IMG/VR virus record: IMGVR_UViG_3300036770_002311
Span: 1 to 29,216 of that record
Length of the DNA: 29,216 bases
DNA from: a virus
Strand: one strand, 5' to 3'
Part shown: positions 1-7,323 of the stretch, piece after piece
How the letters are laid out: every line of letters begins with the position of its first letter
Numbering within the stretch: position 1 is the first letter of the stretch
The notes under the pieces: model-generated
Databases searched by the model: none
Told to the model about the DNA's origin: nothing
Seen by the model: only the letters and a program-made list of their open reading frames with translations
Program-made: the position numbers and the translations under genes

Positions 1-95
1 CCGGCACAAACAGAACCTGGGCTCACGTATGGATAGTTAGGGAATCCTCCTGTGACCACAAGATATGGTCCTTGTGAAGTTAAACCTTTTATCAT
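1..95 (-). CDS. Partial probable virion structural protein (N-terminus only)
   Basis: The reading frame opens with ATG at 95 and stays open to the left edge, so only about 31 residues are visible, beginning MIKGLTSQGPYLVVTGG and continuing with PNYPYVSPGS. Its ATG overlaps the TGA of the sliding clamp gene (ATGA at 92-95), which argues for a translated, coupled gene. N-termini of the type 'M-I-x-G-L..G-x-Y..V-x-G-G....PY(I/V)' are, from memory, common in structural or tail-associated proteins of T4-like marine phages; this is recollection, not a search. No domain can be assigned from 31 residues. Coding status is fairly likely, function uncertain. Confidence 0.5.
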   Translation of the reverse strand, partial: MIKGLTSQGPYLVVTGGFPNYPYVSPGSVCA

Positions 96-826
96 TTTGT
101 CAGTGCTGGAATAGTGTAAGTGTAAGTGGCTAGTCCTGAGTCCACAGTGATTTGGCTAGCTCCGTGGTCACTAAAACGTACAATTTTGTCTCCAGGCAGC
201 GAAAAAATATTTTCAAATACAGCAACTGGCCAAGGCCAGCTAGTGGCTAATTTGCCGTTAGTACCAGCATGGAACACAAAGTTACCAGCATGGTTACTCA
301 TGTCACCGAAATGAAACTCTAATTTGTCTCCATTGGTTTTAGCAGTAAAACTGGTTTCTTCACTGTTGGCTTGACGCTGAAATCTAAACCTTTGAATACT
401 TAATACACTAGGTTCAATTTCCACGTCCCAATTGCTAACACCTTTGAACTTAACTGTTTTTAGTTTCTCTGCAATAACGCCGCCGCTCATAAATCTGTAG
501 TGATTCTTAAAGTCTCCGGTTTTGTTAACGAAGTTAATTCCAGAAGGGTAGTTTTCTCCATTTTCAGTCTTATAGGCCAAGGTCAAATTAGCATCTTCAC
601 GATACTCTTGTATATCTAAAATCACCGCCAATTTATTCAAATTTGGCATACCGAATGTGCCCAGTAACTCGGGTACCGGCTGATGAAAACTAGCATCTAG
701 TACCACAGTTTGATCTTCACTAGGACCGTTAAGTTTTGTTTCCTTATCGGTGCCCATTACTTTGATCAAATTAAATAGACCTAGTTTGTGTGTATGCTGC
801 ACTATATCATGTAGAGCATCTTTCAT
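92..826 (-). CDS. Sliding clamp, T4 gp45-like DNA polymerase processivity factor
   Basis: 244 residues, close to T4 gp45 (228) and cyanophage clamps. No catalytic motif is expected. The match is one of layout: an N-terminal helix followed by a 'PNLNKLAVILDI' segment corresponding to gp45 'YDLNGFLGILSLV', a mid-protein strand-helix-strand around residues 130-170, and a C-terminal LPGDK...V-x-F...TYTYTIPAL segment resembling the gp45/cyanophage end 'LLPGDYEV...Y-x-I-AL'. The clamp would trimerise around DNA and tether the polymerase encoded immediately upstream in transcription. SD AAAGGA lies just before ATG 826. It is separated from the polymerase stop by 67 bp that contain a promoter-like pair, so it may be expressed independently. 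Gene order differs from T4, where the clamp and loader genes adjoin; here the loader is 26 kb away. Assignment is by pattern recognition. Confidence 0.7.
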   Translation of the reverse strand: MKDALHDIVQHTHKLGLFNLIKVMGTDKETKLNGPSEDQTVVLDASFHQPVPELLGTFGMPNLNKLAVILDIQEYREDANLTLAYKTENGENYPSGINFVNKTGDFKNHYRFMSGGVIAEKLKTVKFKGVSNWDVEIEPSVLSIQRFRFQRQANSEETSFTAKTNGDKLEFHFGDMSNHAGNFVFHAGTNGKLATSWPWPVAVFENIFSLPGDKIVRFSDHGASQITVDSGLATYTYTIPALTK

Positions 827-850
827 AGTATTCCTTTACAAAATGTTATT

Positions 851-879
851 AGTATAATAGATGTATTTAGAAAATGCAA
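851..879 (-). promoter_or_regulatory. Possible sigma70-like promoter for the clamp gene
   Basis: On the minus strand TTGCAT (874-879) is followed after 17 bp by TATACT (851-856), 25 bp before the clamp start codon. The -35 matches only 3 of 6 consensus positions. The TTGC(A/T)TTTT start of the element resembles the one upstream of the DsbA-like gene, and both recall the MotA-dependent middle promoters of T4 (TTGCTTTA box), although the spacing here is longer. Confidence 0.4.
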
Positions 880-893
880 TAGCTAATTGCAAA

Positions 894-3548
894 TTATTCA
901 AAACTAAACAAACTATTAAAGGTAGTTTTAATATTGGTTTTGGACTTAAGGTCCCAGTCCAATACTCCTAGTAGGTTTTCAACCTTTTGTTCAACAATGG
1001 TATCTTCCATTAACGAATCATCAAACGGCAGTTCTTTGAACCAGTCTGGAATATGAGTTTCGTCAGTAGGGTATCCCACTGACGTATATCCCAACGGATT
1101 AGGACGCAGTTTGCACACAATGGTTTTCATTCCGTCTACTATGCTCATGCTATAGTTGTCAGAGTGCATGCGACGTAACGTGTTCCAGTTTATAGCAGCA
1201 CGTACATGTCCTGGCATGTTAGCACGCCCTTTCTTAGCTTCCAGTTCCGAATAATGAGTAAGATTGTTAACTCTCTTCGGTGTACCTTTTTCCCAAGCTG
1301 GTCGAATTTGAAATATCTTCTTAAATTCAATCACACGTTCAACCACGTGTTCTTGCCCTGAGCCGGTTAACACATCTTGTAGCAAACTGCTCAAAAAGTC
1401 TTGTACTACTTTAGGAGTATCGCTACGTTTAAGATCTAAGCCCATGGCCTTAACTTTACCTGGCTTACCATCTCGATCCAGGCGTGCACCTTCTAGATCG
1501 TAAATCAATACAGCATAGCGTTTCTTTTTAATAAAAAGCCCTTTGCTGGCAACTAGTTCTCTACCACCTTTAATGATACTACCCATATCACGTGGGCAGT
1601 TAAATGCACGTTCCATGAACCCAGGGAAACTTTCGTTTACTGAATCAGCAATGGTGTCATATAATTGCACACAGATGTCGCGGTCCCATTCCATGGTTCC
1701 TGCTAGAATTTCTGCCTGCAAAATAGGATAAGCACTAAAATAAACCGAATCGGTGTCACCATAGATAATAGCACGACCCACATGATCATACTCACCTGTG
1801 ATACATTCATTGACATGAGCATCCATGTGACGTGCAATCACACGACCGGTTAAGGTTGTAGACTGGCCAATGCGCTTGTCAAAAAAGCGACATCCAGGAT
1901 TAAGAATAGCACCATACAGTGAGTTAAGGTTAATCTTCTTAACCAACTGTCGCTTGTCCCAAAAGGCCTTATCTTCAGCAGTAGTGGCATCTTTCTTCTT
2001 AGCTTGAAGCTCCTTACGCTCAGCATACCAACGCTCAAGCAAGCCCGGTACAATTCCTTTTTGATCATAACTAAAGATAGTTCCATTTGCACTTAATATC
2101 CAATTGTTATTTGATTCAAAGATAAGTTGGAAAACTTCACGTGCCGACAAGCTGTCAGCGTCGCCGGACTCCCAGTCGATAACGATTTCTCGTCCGGGTT
2201 CTTGATTCATTACTGCGGTATATTCTATACTACCAAACAAATTTTCCCAGGCGTCAGCAAAACTGGCACCCGAGTCCATTTTTTCTTTTATGTACTTTTC
2301 TGTGTATGTAGGTCGCAATTGTCCAACAATGGTTTCTGGCGCCATGTTAAGAGCGCGGATCGCTGACGGGTACAGACTGTTGATGTCGATTGCCCCGATG
2401 TATTCGTGCATGCCCCTTTTGGGATAAGCAACATAGGCACCTGCTGCTTGTGTGTCACCATCTGATGATTTCCTATTCTGGACAATAAGTCCTTGTTGAT
2501 GTGCTTCGTTGATAATAGCTTGCTCGGTTACTGCAACTGCACCCATGGTTGTGGGTAGTAATACAGTATTGTCGTGTGCTAGTTCATTGGCCAAATCTAG
2601 AAAGCGTAGCTTTTTATCTAGTTTAGCCAACAACATGGTATCTTGTCTGTTGTAGTCAACAAACTTAGCAAAATCTCTGTTATACAGCTGATCTAGAGTG
2701 CCTTCGTATTGTATTTTCCTTTCATCTAGTTCATATTCACCAATTGCATCCAAACTATAACTATGGCGTTCTTCGTAGGTGTATTTGCGATAAAGCTGCA
2801 TATAGTCCATGTGCACACGACCGATTAAATCAAAGGTAATATGTTCAGCACCAAACCGTTCAAATGTGCGTTCTTTGGGAAATTGATCCCATAGACAAAA
2901 TCTACGAGTATCATCTTTGCTAAGTATGCGTTTGGTACGCATGACCATATATGGAATATCGAACCCTTCTGAGTTCCACCCACTTAGTATGTCAGCATCT
3001 TCGATTAGATCCAAAAATGTTTTAATAAGATCTTCTTCGCGCTCTACAAGAAAACAGTTATCAAAACGTGCAATAGTCTCTTGGGCGGTTTCCCAAGTCA
3101 TGCCACGAGGAGGGACCACTAGTGTGATTAAACGATCCATCCAATCTAAGTATAGACTGATAGCAGTGATAGGATTAAATGGATCTTCGGGACGACTGAA
3201 TCCGCGTACTGGATCAAAATCCACCTCAATGTCAAAAAATGCAGTTTGCAATTTTGGAGCCGGTTTACCTAAATAGTTTTCTTCCAGGCAACGGTTAACA
3301 GGTTTAATGTCGCTTTCCCAAAGTCTTTTATTGCTGTGTAGTTTTAGTTCACGAGTATATTCTTTGTGATTACGAGTGCTAAACTTACTAACCGGAGTAC
3401 CATAGATAGTTTTATATCGACCTTTTGGATCATCGTAATAGAACATGTAGTTAGCAGCGTACTCTCGATAAATCCGCTCTCCGTCTACACGTTCTACTAT
3501 ATGGATACGATTATCCTCTTTAGCAAACAAGGCATCAACATAACTCAT
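894..3548 (-). CDS. Family B DNA polymerase with 3'-5' exonuclease (T4 gp43-like)
   Basis: Replicative polymerase of 884 residues (T4 gp43 is 898). The exonuclease domain shows ExoI DIE at 106-108, ExoII around 187-200 (SGWNSEGFD) and ExoIII YNRQDTMLL at 299-307. The polymerase domain has motif A DINSLYPS (D388), motif B K-K-I-N-L-N-SLYG at about 537-545 and motif C YGDTDS at 596-601, so all catalytic carboxylates are present. The extreme C-terminus, TTFNSLFSFE, resembles the clamp-binding tail of gp43 (SLFDMFDF type), fitting the gp45-like clamp next door. The start ATG overlaps the stop of the upstream DsbA-like gene (ATGA), so the two form an operon. No intein or intron is apparent: the motifs run uninterrupted. 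Confidence 0.97.
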   Translation of the reverse strand: MSYVDALFAKEDNRIHIVERVDGERIYREYAANYMFYYDDPKGRYKTIYGTPVSKFSTRNHKEYTRELKLHSNKRLWESDIKPVNRCLEENYLGKPAPKLQTAFFDIEVDFDPVRGFSRPEDPFNPITAISLYLDWMDRLITLVVPPRGMTWETAQETIARFDNCFLVEREEDLIKTFLDLIEDADILSGWNSEGFDIPYMVMRTKRILSKDDTRRFCLWDQFPKERTFERFGAEHITFDLIGRVHMDYMQLYRKYTYEERHSYSLDAIGEYELDERKIQYEGTLDQLYNRDFAKFVDYNRQDTMLLAKLDKKLRFLDLANELAHDNTVLLPTTMGAVAVTEQAIINEAHQQGLIVQNRKSSDGDTQAAGAYVAYPKRGMHEYIGAIDINSLYPSAIRALNMAPETIVGQLRPTYTEKYIKEKMDSGASFADAWENLFGSIEYTAVMNQEPGREIVIDWESGDADSLSAREVFQLIFESNNNWILSANGTIFSYDQKGIVPGLLERWYAERKELQAKKKDATTAEDKAFWDKRQLVKKINLNSLYGAILNPGCRFFDKRIGQSTTLTGRVIARHMDAHVNECITGEYDHVGRAIIYGDTDSVYFSAYPILQAEILAGTMEWDRDICVQLYDTIADSVNESFPGFMERAFNCPRDMGSIIKGGRELVASKGLFIKKKRYAVLIYDLEGARLDRDGKPGKVKAMGLDLKRSDTPKVVQDFLSSLLQDVLTGSGQEHVVERVIEFKKIFQIRPAWEKGTPKRVNNLTHYSELEAKKGRANMPGHVRAAINWNTLRRMHSDNYSMSIVDGMKTIVCKLRPNPLGYTSVGYPTDETHIPDWFKELPFDDSLMEDTIVEQKVENLLGVLDWDLKSKTNIKTTFNSLFSFE

Positions 3549-3805
3549 AGAGTGCGACCTACAGTCTCCAAAATTGTATTGAGTTCTTCGTTGTCTTTGT
3601 TGGTTTCGTTGAGCTTGCTTTTAGCAGCAATTTTGATTGCTCGTTTTAATATAGCAGGTTTGATCTCCATTTCTTCTGCTACTGCTTTAATGGTATCATT
3701 TAAGCCAGCATTGAGGTCATCAATCTCGGTCATAACTTGAATACCTTCATTGATGATCTGTGTCAATTTGGCTTTTTGCTCGGAACTGAACATGCGACTG
3801 CTCAT
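3545..3805 (-). CDS. Small DsbA-like double-stranded DNA-binding protein
   Basis: 86 residues, highly charged and predicted helical, beginning MSSRMFSSEQKAKLTQIINEG and containing IKPAILKRAIKIA, which could be a recognition helix. Size (T4 DsbA is 89 residues) and the pattern 'short helix, E-I-x-x-L-N-x-G-L, acidic helix, K-P-A-x-L-K-R-A' fit the DsbA-like proteins of T4-type phages, which bind DNA near late promoters. No Zn site or enzyme motif. An AAGGAG SD lies 5 nt upstream of ATG 3805 and a sigma70-like promoter lies 26 bp further upstream. It overlaps the polymerase start by 4 nt, so it is the first gene of a dsbA-pol operon. Function is inferred from resemblance; another small regulator is possible. 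Confidence 0.6.
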   Translation of the reverse strand: MSSRMFSSEQKAKLTQIINEGIQVMTEIDDLNAGLNDTIKAVAEEMEIKPAILKRAIKIAAKSKLNETNKDNEELNTILETVGRTL

Positions 3806-3830
3806 AGAGTCTCCTTAGTCTAAAATGTAT

Positions 3831-3859
3831 ATTATAGAGGGTATTGATGAAAAAAGCAA
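3831..3859 (-). promoter_or_regulatory. Sigma70-like promoter for the DsbA-like/polymerase operon
   Basis: A perfect -10 TATAAT (plus-strand ATTATA 3831-3836) with TTGCTT 17 bp upstream (3854-3859). The TTGCTTTTTT stretch also resembles a T4 MotA box, which suggests middle-type control as an alternative. The T-run can also serve as the 3' end of the upstream structured element. Confidence 0.6.
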
Positions 3860-3876
3860 GAGAAGTGCTCACTTTA

Positions 3877-3962
3877 GTTGATCCGGGGTGGTAGCGGAGT
3901 TGGATCAACAGGGCAGCAGCCGCCCGACGCCTTAGGCCTAGATAACTAGGACGGTCCTAAGG
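3877..3962 (-). ncRNA. Structured non-coding RNA or 3'-end element, three hairpins (strand inferred)
   Basis: The intergenic stretch between the DsbA-like gene and the gene at 3969 folds into three consecutive hairpins. Hairpin 1 pairs GTTGATCC (3877-3884) with GGATCAAC (3902-3909). Hairpin 2 pairs GGGC (3911-3914) with GCCC (3922-3925). Hairpin 3 pairs CCTTAGG (3930-3936) with CCTAAGG (3956-3962), and inside it CCTAG (3937-3941) with CTAGG (3946-3950) across an ATAA loop, leaving ACGGT bulged. It is GC-rich compared with its surroundings. The minus strand is preferred because neighbouring genes are on it and a T6 run (complement of 3851-3855 and adjacent bases) follows. A tRNA cloverleaf could not be drawn. 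No known RNA family was recognised. Confidence 0.5.
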
Positions 3963-3968
3963 GATTTC

Positions 3969-4583
3969 CTATATAGCCTTTTCGGTAAATTCCGCTCGGC
4001 TCCAATTTAATAAATGTCTTGCTTTCCAATCGTTTTGTGCGAATCCACGCAGTGATTGCCATTGGTCTTGATGTTGCAGTATACTATCTGCCGCAGCATG
4101 CCAATCTATGCTATCAATGCGTTCTTTAATCTTATTTAACTCTGAACAAAACTGTGAAAAAATATTTGTATCGTATTCTATGTGTATAACTTCAAATACA
4201 TCACCGTGCTCATCTATGCTGTCTAAAGCAAAGTCAAAACCCCATTTTGGCACAGTGTTTAATAATAAGCTAGCCTGCGGTACAGATTCTTTTAATATAG
4301 ATAGCTGTCGTTCTGCATCACCGCGGTATTCACAACGATATAATAACACACTATGATCCACTATGAGCTTAGGATCTGAACTGGTATACCAGGGCACTGT
4401 GTATGCACGATGGTTAAGACAGTCTGATAACTCATAGCCCATGAGCTGATAGTATTTTTGTTCAGCTTGGTTGAGTTCAAAGCCATCTTTATCGTAATAA
4501 AGAAAGTCGATTTTGTGTAGATCGTTGCAGAAACGATCACAATACAAATCAGTACGAATACCAATTCGATTACAACTTAGCAT
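3969..4583 (-). CDS. Unknown protein, 204 aa
   Basis: Not recognised. The protein is acidic and rich in aromatic residues, with a hydrophilic middle and a helical C-terminal third (DWHAAADSILQHQDQW, then LRGFAQNDWKARHLLNW). No transmembrane segment, signal peptide, Cys-pair zinc site or nucleotide-binding loop is visible. It starts two bases after the stop of the 139 aa gene (TAA-CT-ATG) with no clear SD, so it is probably translated by coupling as the last gene of the operon that starts at 5623. Its stop lies 6 bp before the structured RNA element. Codon use and strand are like the neighbours. The reading frame is long and well placed, so it is likely real; no function is offered. Confidence 0.75.
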   Translation of the reverse strand: MLSCNRIGIRTDLYCDRFCNDLHKIDFLYYDKDGFELNQAEQKYYQLMGYELSDCLNHRAYTVPWYTSSDPKLIVDHSVLLYRCEYRGDAERQLSILKESVPQASLLLNTVPKWGFDFALDSIDEHGDVFEVIHIEYDTNIFSQFCSELNKIKERIDSIDWHAAADSILQHQDQWQSLRGFAQNDWKARHLLNWSRAEFTEKAI

Positions 4584-4585
4584 AG

Positions 4586-5005
4586 TTACTGTGTACGATC
4601 TTTATTATCTATAGCGCCGCCGGTAACCCAACTAGTACATGATCTAGTACCGGCACATTTGAAGTGATGAAAATTGCAATAACCTAAATCGGCCTTATGT
4701 ATACTGGCCATTGCATCTACTGCTGAATCATCACCTTTGATGCCTGCTTCGATACAAGCCCACATTTTATCTGACACATCAAATGCGGCACAATTACCAC
4801 ATTTCATGGTCTTAGCGGTCTTTTCTGTGATATCCCAACGTTGGGCGGCTTGCTTCCAATAATCGCCGGGATTATCGGGATTAGCAGGCCCATAATAGTA
4901 TTCGTCTATAGCACGTTGGCGATTTTTAAGGTTGAGATCAATATCGTGGGTGGCTCTAGGACATCCACGGGCAGCGGCTTCTACAATACGTAGATACTGT
5001 CTCAT
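4586..5005 (-). CDS. Conserved phage protein with Cys cluster; possible capsid-targeting N-terminus
   Basis: 139 residues. The core has a Cys arrangement C-G-N-C-A-A-F-D ... C ... LGYC-x-F-H-H-FKC-x-G-x-R-S-C, with seven cysteines and several histidines, which looks like a metal or Fe-S site. The pattern is familiar from uncharacterised proteins of T4-like marine phages (recollection). The N-terminus MRQYLRIVEAA fits the island's shared peptide with a candidate I-V-E cleavage site at residue 9. ATG 5005 overlaps the TAA of the 53 aa gene upstream (TAATG), so the two are translationally coupled. A late-type promoter upstream of 5623 would serve the group. Function unknown; virion association is an inference from the N-terminus and promoter type. 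Confidence 0.75.
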   Translation of the reverse strand: MRQYLRIVEAAARGCPRATHDIDLNLKNRQRAIDEYYYGPANPDNPGDYWKQAAQRWDITEKTAKTMKCGNCAAFDVSDKMWACIEAGIKGDDSAVDAMASIHKADLGYCNFHHFKCAGTRSCTSWVTGGAIDNKDRTQ

Positions 5006-5166
5006 TAGTTATTGCTTTTGATGATGTGTTTATCTATGCAATCGTTGCAACTGCATTCCTTACAATCACAGCCGTCGGTGCGACATTCTATACCACAGTG
5101 ATGAAAGCAGCCACAACCACAACGGTGAGTTAATCTATGATAATCTGCATCGAGTGGGTCTTCCAT
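5005..5166 (-). CDS. Small cysteine-rich protein, 53 aa
   Basis: Direct translation from ATG 5166 gives 53 residues starting MEDPLDADYHRLTHRCGCGC and ending HIIKSNN. It contains ten cysteines, in the order CGCGC-F-H-H-C-x3-C-x4-C-x-C-x2-C-x-C-x2-C, plus several histidines, which suggests a metal-binding knuckle. The start has a good SD (AAGGAG, 6 nt away), lies 1 nt after the stop of the 151 aa gene, and the TAA overlaps the next ATG (TAATG). That tight packing, with frame conservation through 162 nt, supports a real gene despite its size. No family recognised. It could bind zinc or iron and may work with the Cys-rich protein immediately downstream. Confidence 0.7.
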   Translation of the reverse strand: MEDPLDADYHRLTHRCGCGCFHHCGIECRTDGCDCKECSCNDCIDKHIIKSNN

Positions 5167-5167
5167 A

Positions 5168-5623
5168 CTATACTCCTTGCGGGATTACAACCACATTGCT
5201 AATAGGTGTGCGTAATAGAATGTTGTCTTGTGTTCTAAAGTAAACTGCTTTTTGGCCAAAAGGTCTGTATAATTCTACGCTTTCTACTATACCACGTTGA
5301 CTCATATCCTGTGTTCGTATAAATGCACCGACCTGTACGCTTTCTGGAACACAGTTTGGTACAGTACGGCCATTCTTTTTCTTAGTGCCAATGGGATGAT
5401 AACCCTTCCAGCATGGATTGGTATTACGCAGACTCTTTTTTTCTTCTTCACCTACTAGGCGATTGCCTACAGGCGGCTTGTTCTTGCCTTTGAAGTGCCC
5501 GGTAAACTTAGGACCCGTGGCTGTTTCATTCTTGGGCTTTTTGCCAGCCTTTTTCATACTAATAGCTATGGCTGCTTGTTGAGCAGGGTTGGCAGCTTCA
5601 ACCACAAAGTCTTTAATTTTCAT
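5168..5623 (-). CDS. Probable virion/prohead protein with NPCWKGY motif
   Basis: 151 residues. The N-terminus MKIKDFVVEAANPAQQ closely resembles the T4 internal-protein targeting peptide MKTYQEFIAEA; V-V-E (residues 7-9) would be the prohead-protease site. A basic, Lys/Gly-rich segment follows, then NPCWKGYHPIGTKKKNGRTV-x-N-C-V-P-E (about residues 69-92), a motif remembered from structural proteins of T4-like marine phages, and a C-terminal beta-rich domain of about 55 residues beginning after the V-P-E. That VPE may itself be an internal cleavage point. No enzyme motif. A late promoter box AATAAATA ends only 5 nt before ATG 5623 and there is no SD. Function unknown; packaged or core protein inferred. 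Confidence 0.8.
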   Translation of the reverse strand: MKIKDFVVEAANPAQQAAIAISMKKAGKKPKNETATGPKFTGHFKGKNKPPVGNRLVGEEEKKSLRNTNPCWKGYHPIGTKKKNGRTVPNCVPESVQVGAFIRTQDMSQRGIVESVELYRPFGQKAVYFRTQDNILLRTPISNVVVIPQGV

Positions 5624-5628
5624 AAATG

Positions 5629-5636
5629 TATTTATT
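5629..5636 (-). promoter_or_regulatory. T4-type late promoter box (AATAAATA)
   Basis: Minus-strand AATAAATA matches the T4 late box TATAAATA in 7 of 8 positions. It ends 5 nt before the start codon at 5623 and lies across the end of the 43 aa gene. No SD is present between the box and the start, so any transcript would be almost leaderless. Confidence 0.5.
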
Positions 5637-5766
5637 AAGCTGTGAGAAAGATATACATAGTAGCCACACTAAAGATTACCAACATAGGAATCCATCCTAT
5701 TAGTAAACCCAATCCTATAAAAAATGCCAACCATGCTGCGTGATAAGCATGTAGGTACCAGGGCAT
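5635..5766 (-). CDS. Small membrane protein, 43 aa
   Basis: Translation from ATG 5766 gives 43 residues: MPWYLHAYHAAWLAFFIGLG, then a hydrophobic stretch LLIGWIPMLVIFSVATMYIFLTA. Nearly the whole length after residue 10 is hydrophobic, enough for one long or two short transmembrane segments with a proline turn. The ATG overlaps the TAA of the nucleotidyltransferase gene (TAATG), showing translational coupling in place of an SD. Codon and frame integrity over the whole intergenic gap support it. No family recognised; a membrane-active accessory is possible but not shown. Confidence 0.6.
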   Translation of the reverse strand: MPWYLHAYHAAWLAFFIGLGLLIGWIPMLVIFSVATMYIFLTA

Positions 5767-6458
5767 TATAAACTCAGCGCACGATCCTGCTGATCTTTAA
5801 TGGCTCGACTTAGGCGCTCAATGTATCCTAAATTCCGTAATATTTTGAAACTCAGGTTTTCAACACTGTATTCGCCACCACTGTCTAAACCACTTTGACG
5901 CATCTTGCGTAACTTAGTCATTAGTCTACGTACATCTGCAGCATCATCGGCATTTTGAATTGTTACTGTGATTTGTTTTATAAGATCTTGTACTTTATGA
6001 TTTACCGCTAAATCATCAATGCTTGGAGGTTCATAGCTGGGTTGTTTAACCCATGCATCATCTAATAAACTGTAAATGCCGCCTGATATAGGAGGTTCTT
6101 CAACATCTTCTACGTATAGTTCTACTTCATGGCCACGTACAATTACATCATGGTCATCATTCCAAATCTTTTTCTTAGCTTGATAAAACGCTTCGGCTAA
6201 ATCATCGCAGTCTAAATCACTATAACGAGTAACCACATGCACATCAAAATCGCTAAAACGTGTATAGTTAAAATTAGCCATGCTGCCTGTTAATACTACA
6301 TCTATTAATTTGAAATTAGGAATTTCTAAATATTCCACAAACATTTGTGCCGCTCGCAAGAGCTTGTATCTAACCTCACTGCGTAGATTAACACCTCTCC
6401 ATGCTTCAGGCGCTAGTTCTTTATTGTAAGCAACATTAGATTTAACGTAATTGGGCAT
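5766..6458 (-). CDS. Nucleotidyltransferase-fold protein
   Basis: 230 residues. The motif LTGSMANFNYTRFSDFDVHVV (about residues 56-76) matches the nucleotidyltransferase signature G-S-x(n)-S-D-x-D, with the two metal-binding aspartates in SDFD; a third acidic position may be in HEVELYVED (about residues 111-119). A helical C-terminal region follows. Proteins of this kind transfer a nucleotide to protein, RNA or a small molecule; the substrate cannot be told. Similar predicted nucleotidyltransferases are common in T4-like marine phages. Unlike most neighbours to its right, it lacks the MR..FxxE N-terminus. It starts only 4 nt after a late-type AATAAATA box with no SD. The 43 aa membrane protein is coupled to its stop. 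Confidence 0.85.
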   Translation of the reverse strand: MPNYVKSNVAYNKELAPEAWRGVNLRSEVRYKLLRAAQMFVEYLEIPNFKLIDVVLTGSMANFNYTRFSDFDVHVVTRYSDLDCDDLAEAFYQAKKKIWNDDHDVIVRGHEVELYVEDVEEPPISGGIYSLLDDAWVKQPSYEPPSIDDLAVNHKVQDLIKQITVTIQNADDAADVRRLMTKLRKMRQSGLDSGGEYSVENLSFKILRNLGYIERLSRAIKDQQDRALSL

Positions 6459-6462
6459 GTAG

Positions 6463-6470
6463 TATTTATT
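6463..6470 (-). promoter_or_regulatory. T4-type late promoter box (AATAAATA)
   Basis: Minus-strand AATAAATACTAC directly precedes ATG 6458, with 4 nt between box and start codon. In T4 the start of transcription is about 6 nt past the box, which would fall inside this start codon, so either the start point is shifted or the message is leaderless. Confidence 0.45.
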
Positions 6471-6472
6471 GT

Positions 6473-7315
6473 CTAGCTGGTTTTAGTTCCAATCCAGTCA
6501 TTTATCCTATGATAAAATACATTATCGGCAAAAGTATTCGGATCGGCATCACGCCAACTATACACTTTCTTTTTATCGAATCGACTGTCGCAGCAATAGT
6601 GACTAATATAGTGGTTTTGATTTATTTCGTTCACACCGGGCACATAGCAATAATCTCTGGCGGTCATACGCACATGATTATTAGCACAGGCCGCTTGTAA
6701 CGAAAACATACCCGACCACCATTTCAAATGCACCTCTGGGTGTTCTAGTACCATAGCTTTGTGTATAGATATCCAGTCATTTAAGATACGTTTGAAAGTA
6801 GCAGCATGCCCTATAACGGGAACGAAACCTCCATTGTAGGCACCGTGTCCTGATACTAAATGAGGCTCGACTACATGCCGATAATCGGTTAAACTTTTTA
6901 AGTGCCAGTTTTCATAGATATCACTGACTAACAATTCATTGGGTTCTAGAGGAATTTCCGGATGTGGACGCATATGAAACATGTCACAATCTAGAATTTC
7001 AATCACTTGATCTGGCGCGAACCTATCTATTAACTGTGCTAGTCCGATTTGTATATTCAATGGTACCAGATAAAATTCTTGATTGTTATCTTCGTTCATA
7101 TAATCATAACAACCTTCACACAACAAGTGCGGAACATCTATATCCCATTCATAAGTTTCTTGTTTGGTTTCGGTGGTATGGTTACGCTTAATCACAGCAG
7201 CCATGGCTTTGTTACGTGCTAAATCTCCGTAACATCTTTTATGATTGTACCAAAATAAATCTAATTGGAGATGAAAGCTGCCTTGATTATATACAGCGGT
7301 TGGAATTGAAATCAT
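6473..7315 (-). CDS. Predicted glycosyltransferase, GT-A type
   Basis: 280 residues. A central E-I-L-D-C-D-M-F segment (about residues 108-115) supplies the D-x-D metal/nucleotide-sugar motif, and GAYNGGFVPVIG (about 158-169) matches the N-G-G acceptor-site segment of several eukaryotic- and phage-type galactosyl/arabinosyl-transferases. A third conserved-looking region, H-L-K-W-W-S-G-M-F-S-LQAAC, follows. It would move a sugar from a nucleotide-sugar to a protein, DNA base or surface glycan; acceptor unknown. The frame starts with ATG 7315 behind a short hairpin and a late box. It ends 3 bp before the next late box. A second, different glycosyltransferase lies at 17083, so glycosylation is a theme. 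Confidence 0.7.
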   Translation of the reverse strand: MISIPTAVYNQGSFHLQLDLFWYNHKRCYGDLARNKAMAAVIKRNHTTETKQETYEWDIDVPHLLCEGCYDYMNEDNNQEFYLVPLNIQIGLAQLIDRFAPDQVIEILDCDMFHMRPHPEIPLEPNELLVSDIYENWHLKSLTDYRHVVEPHLVSGHGAYNGGFVPVIGHAATFKRILNDWISIHKAMVLEHPEVHLKWWSGMFSLQAACANNHVRMTARDYCYVPGVNEINQNHYISHYCCDSRFDKKKVYSWRDADPNTFADNVFYHRINDWIGTKTS

Positions 7316-7323
7316 TAGTTGAC

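Noticed and set aside
3366-3740. 124 aa hydrophobic-looking plus-strand frame spanning polymerase and DsbA-like genes
   Set aside because: Runs across two well supported minus-strand genes and their overlap; its Ser/Leu/Ile bias is a by-product of the antisense codons.
3877-3962. tRNA or tmRNA in the structured gap
   Set aside because: No cloverleaf with acceptor, D, anticodon and T arms could be drawn on either strand, no GGTTCGA-type T-loop, and no tmRNA end sequences.
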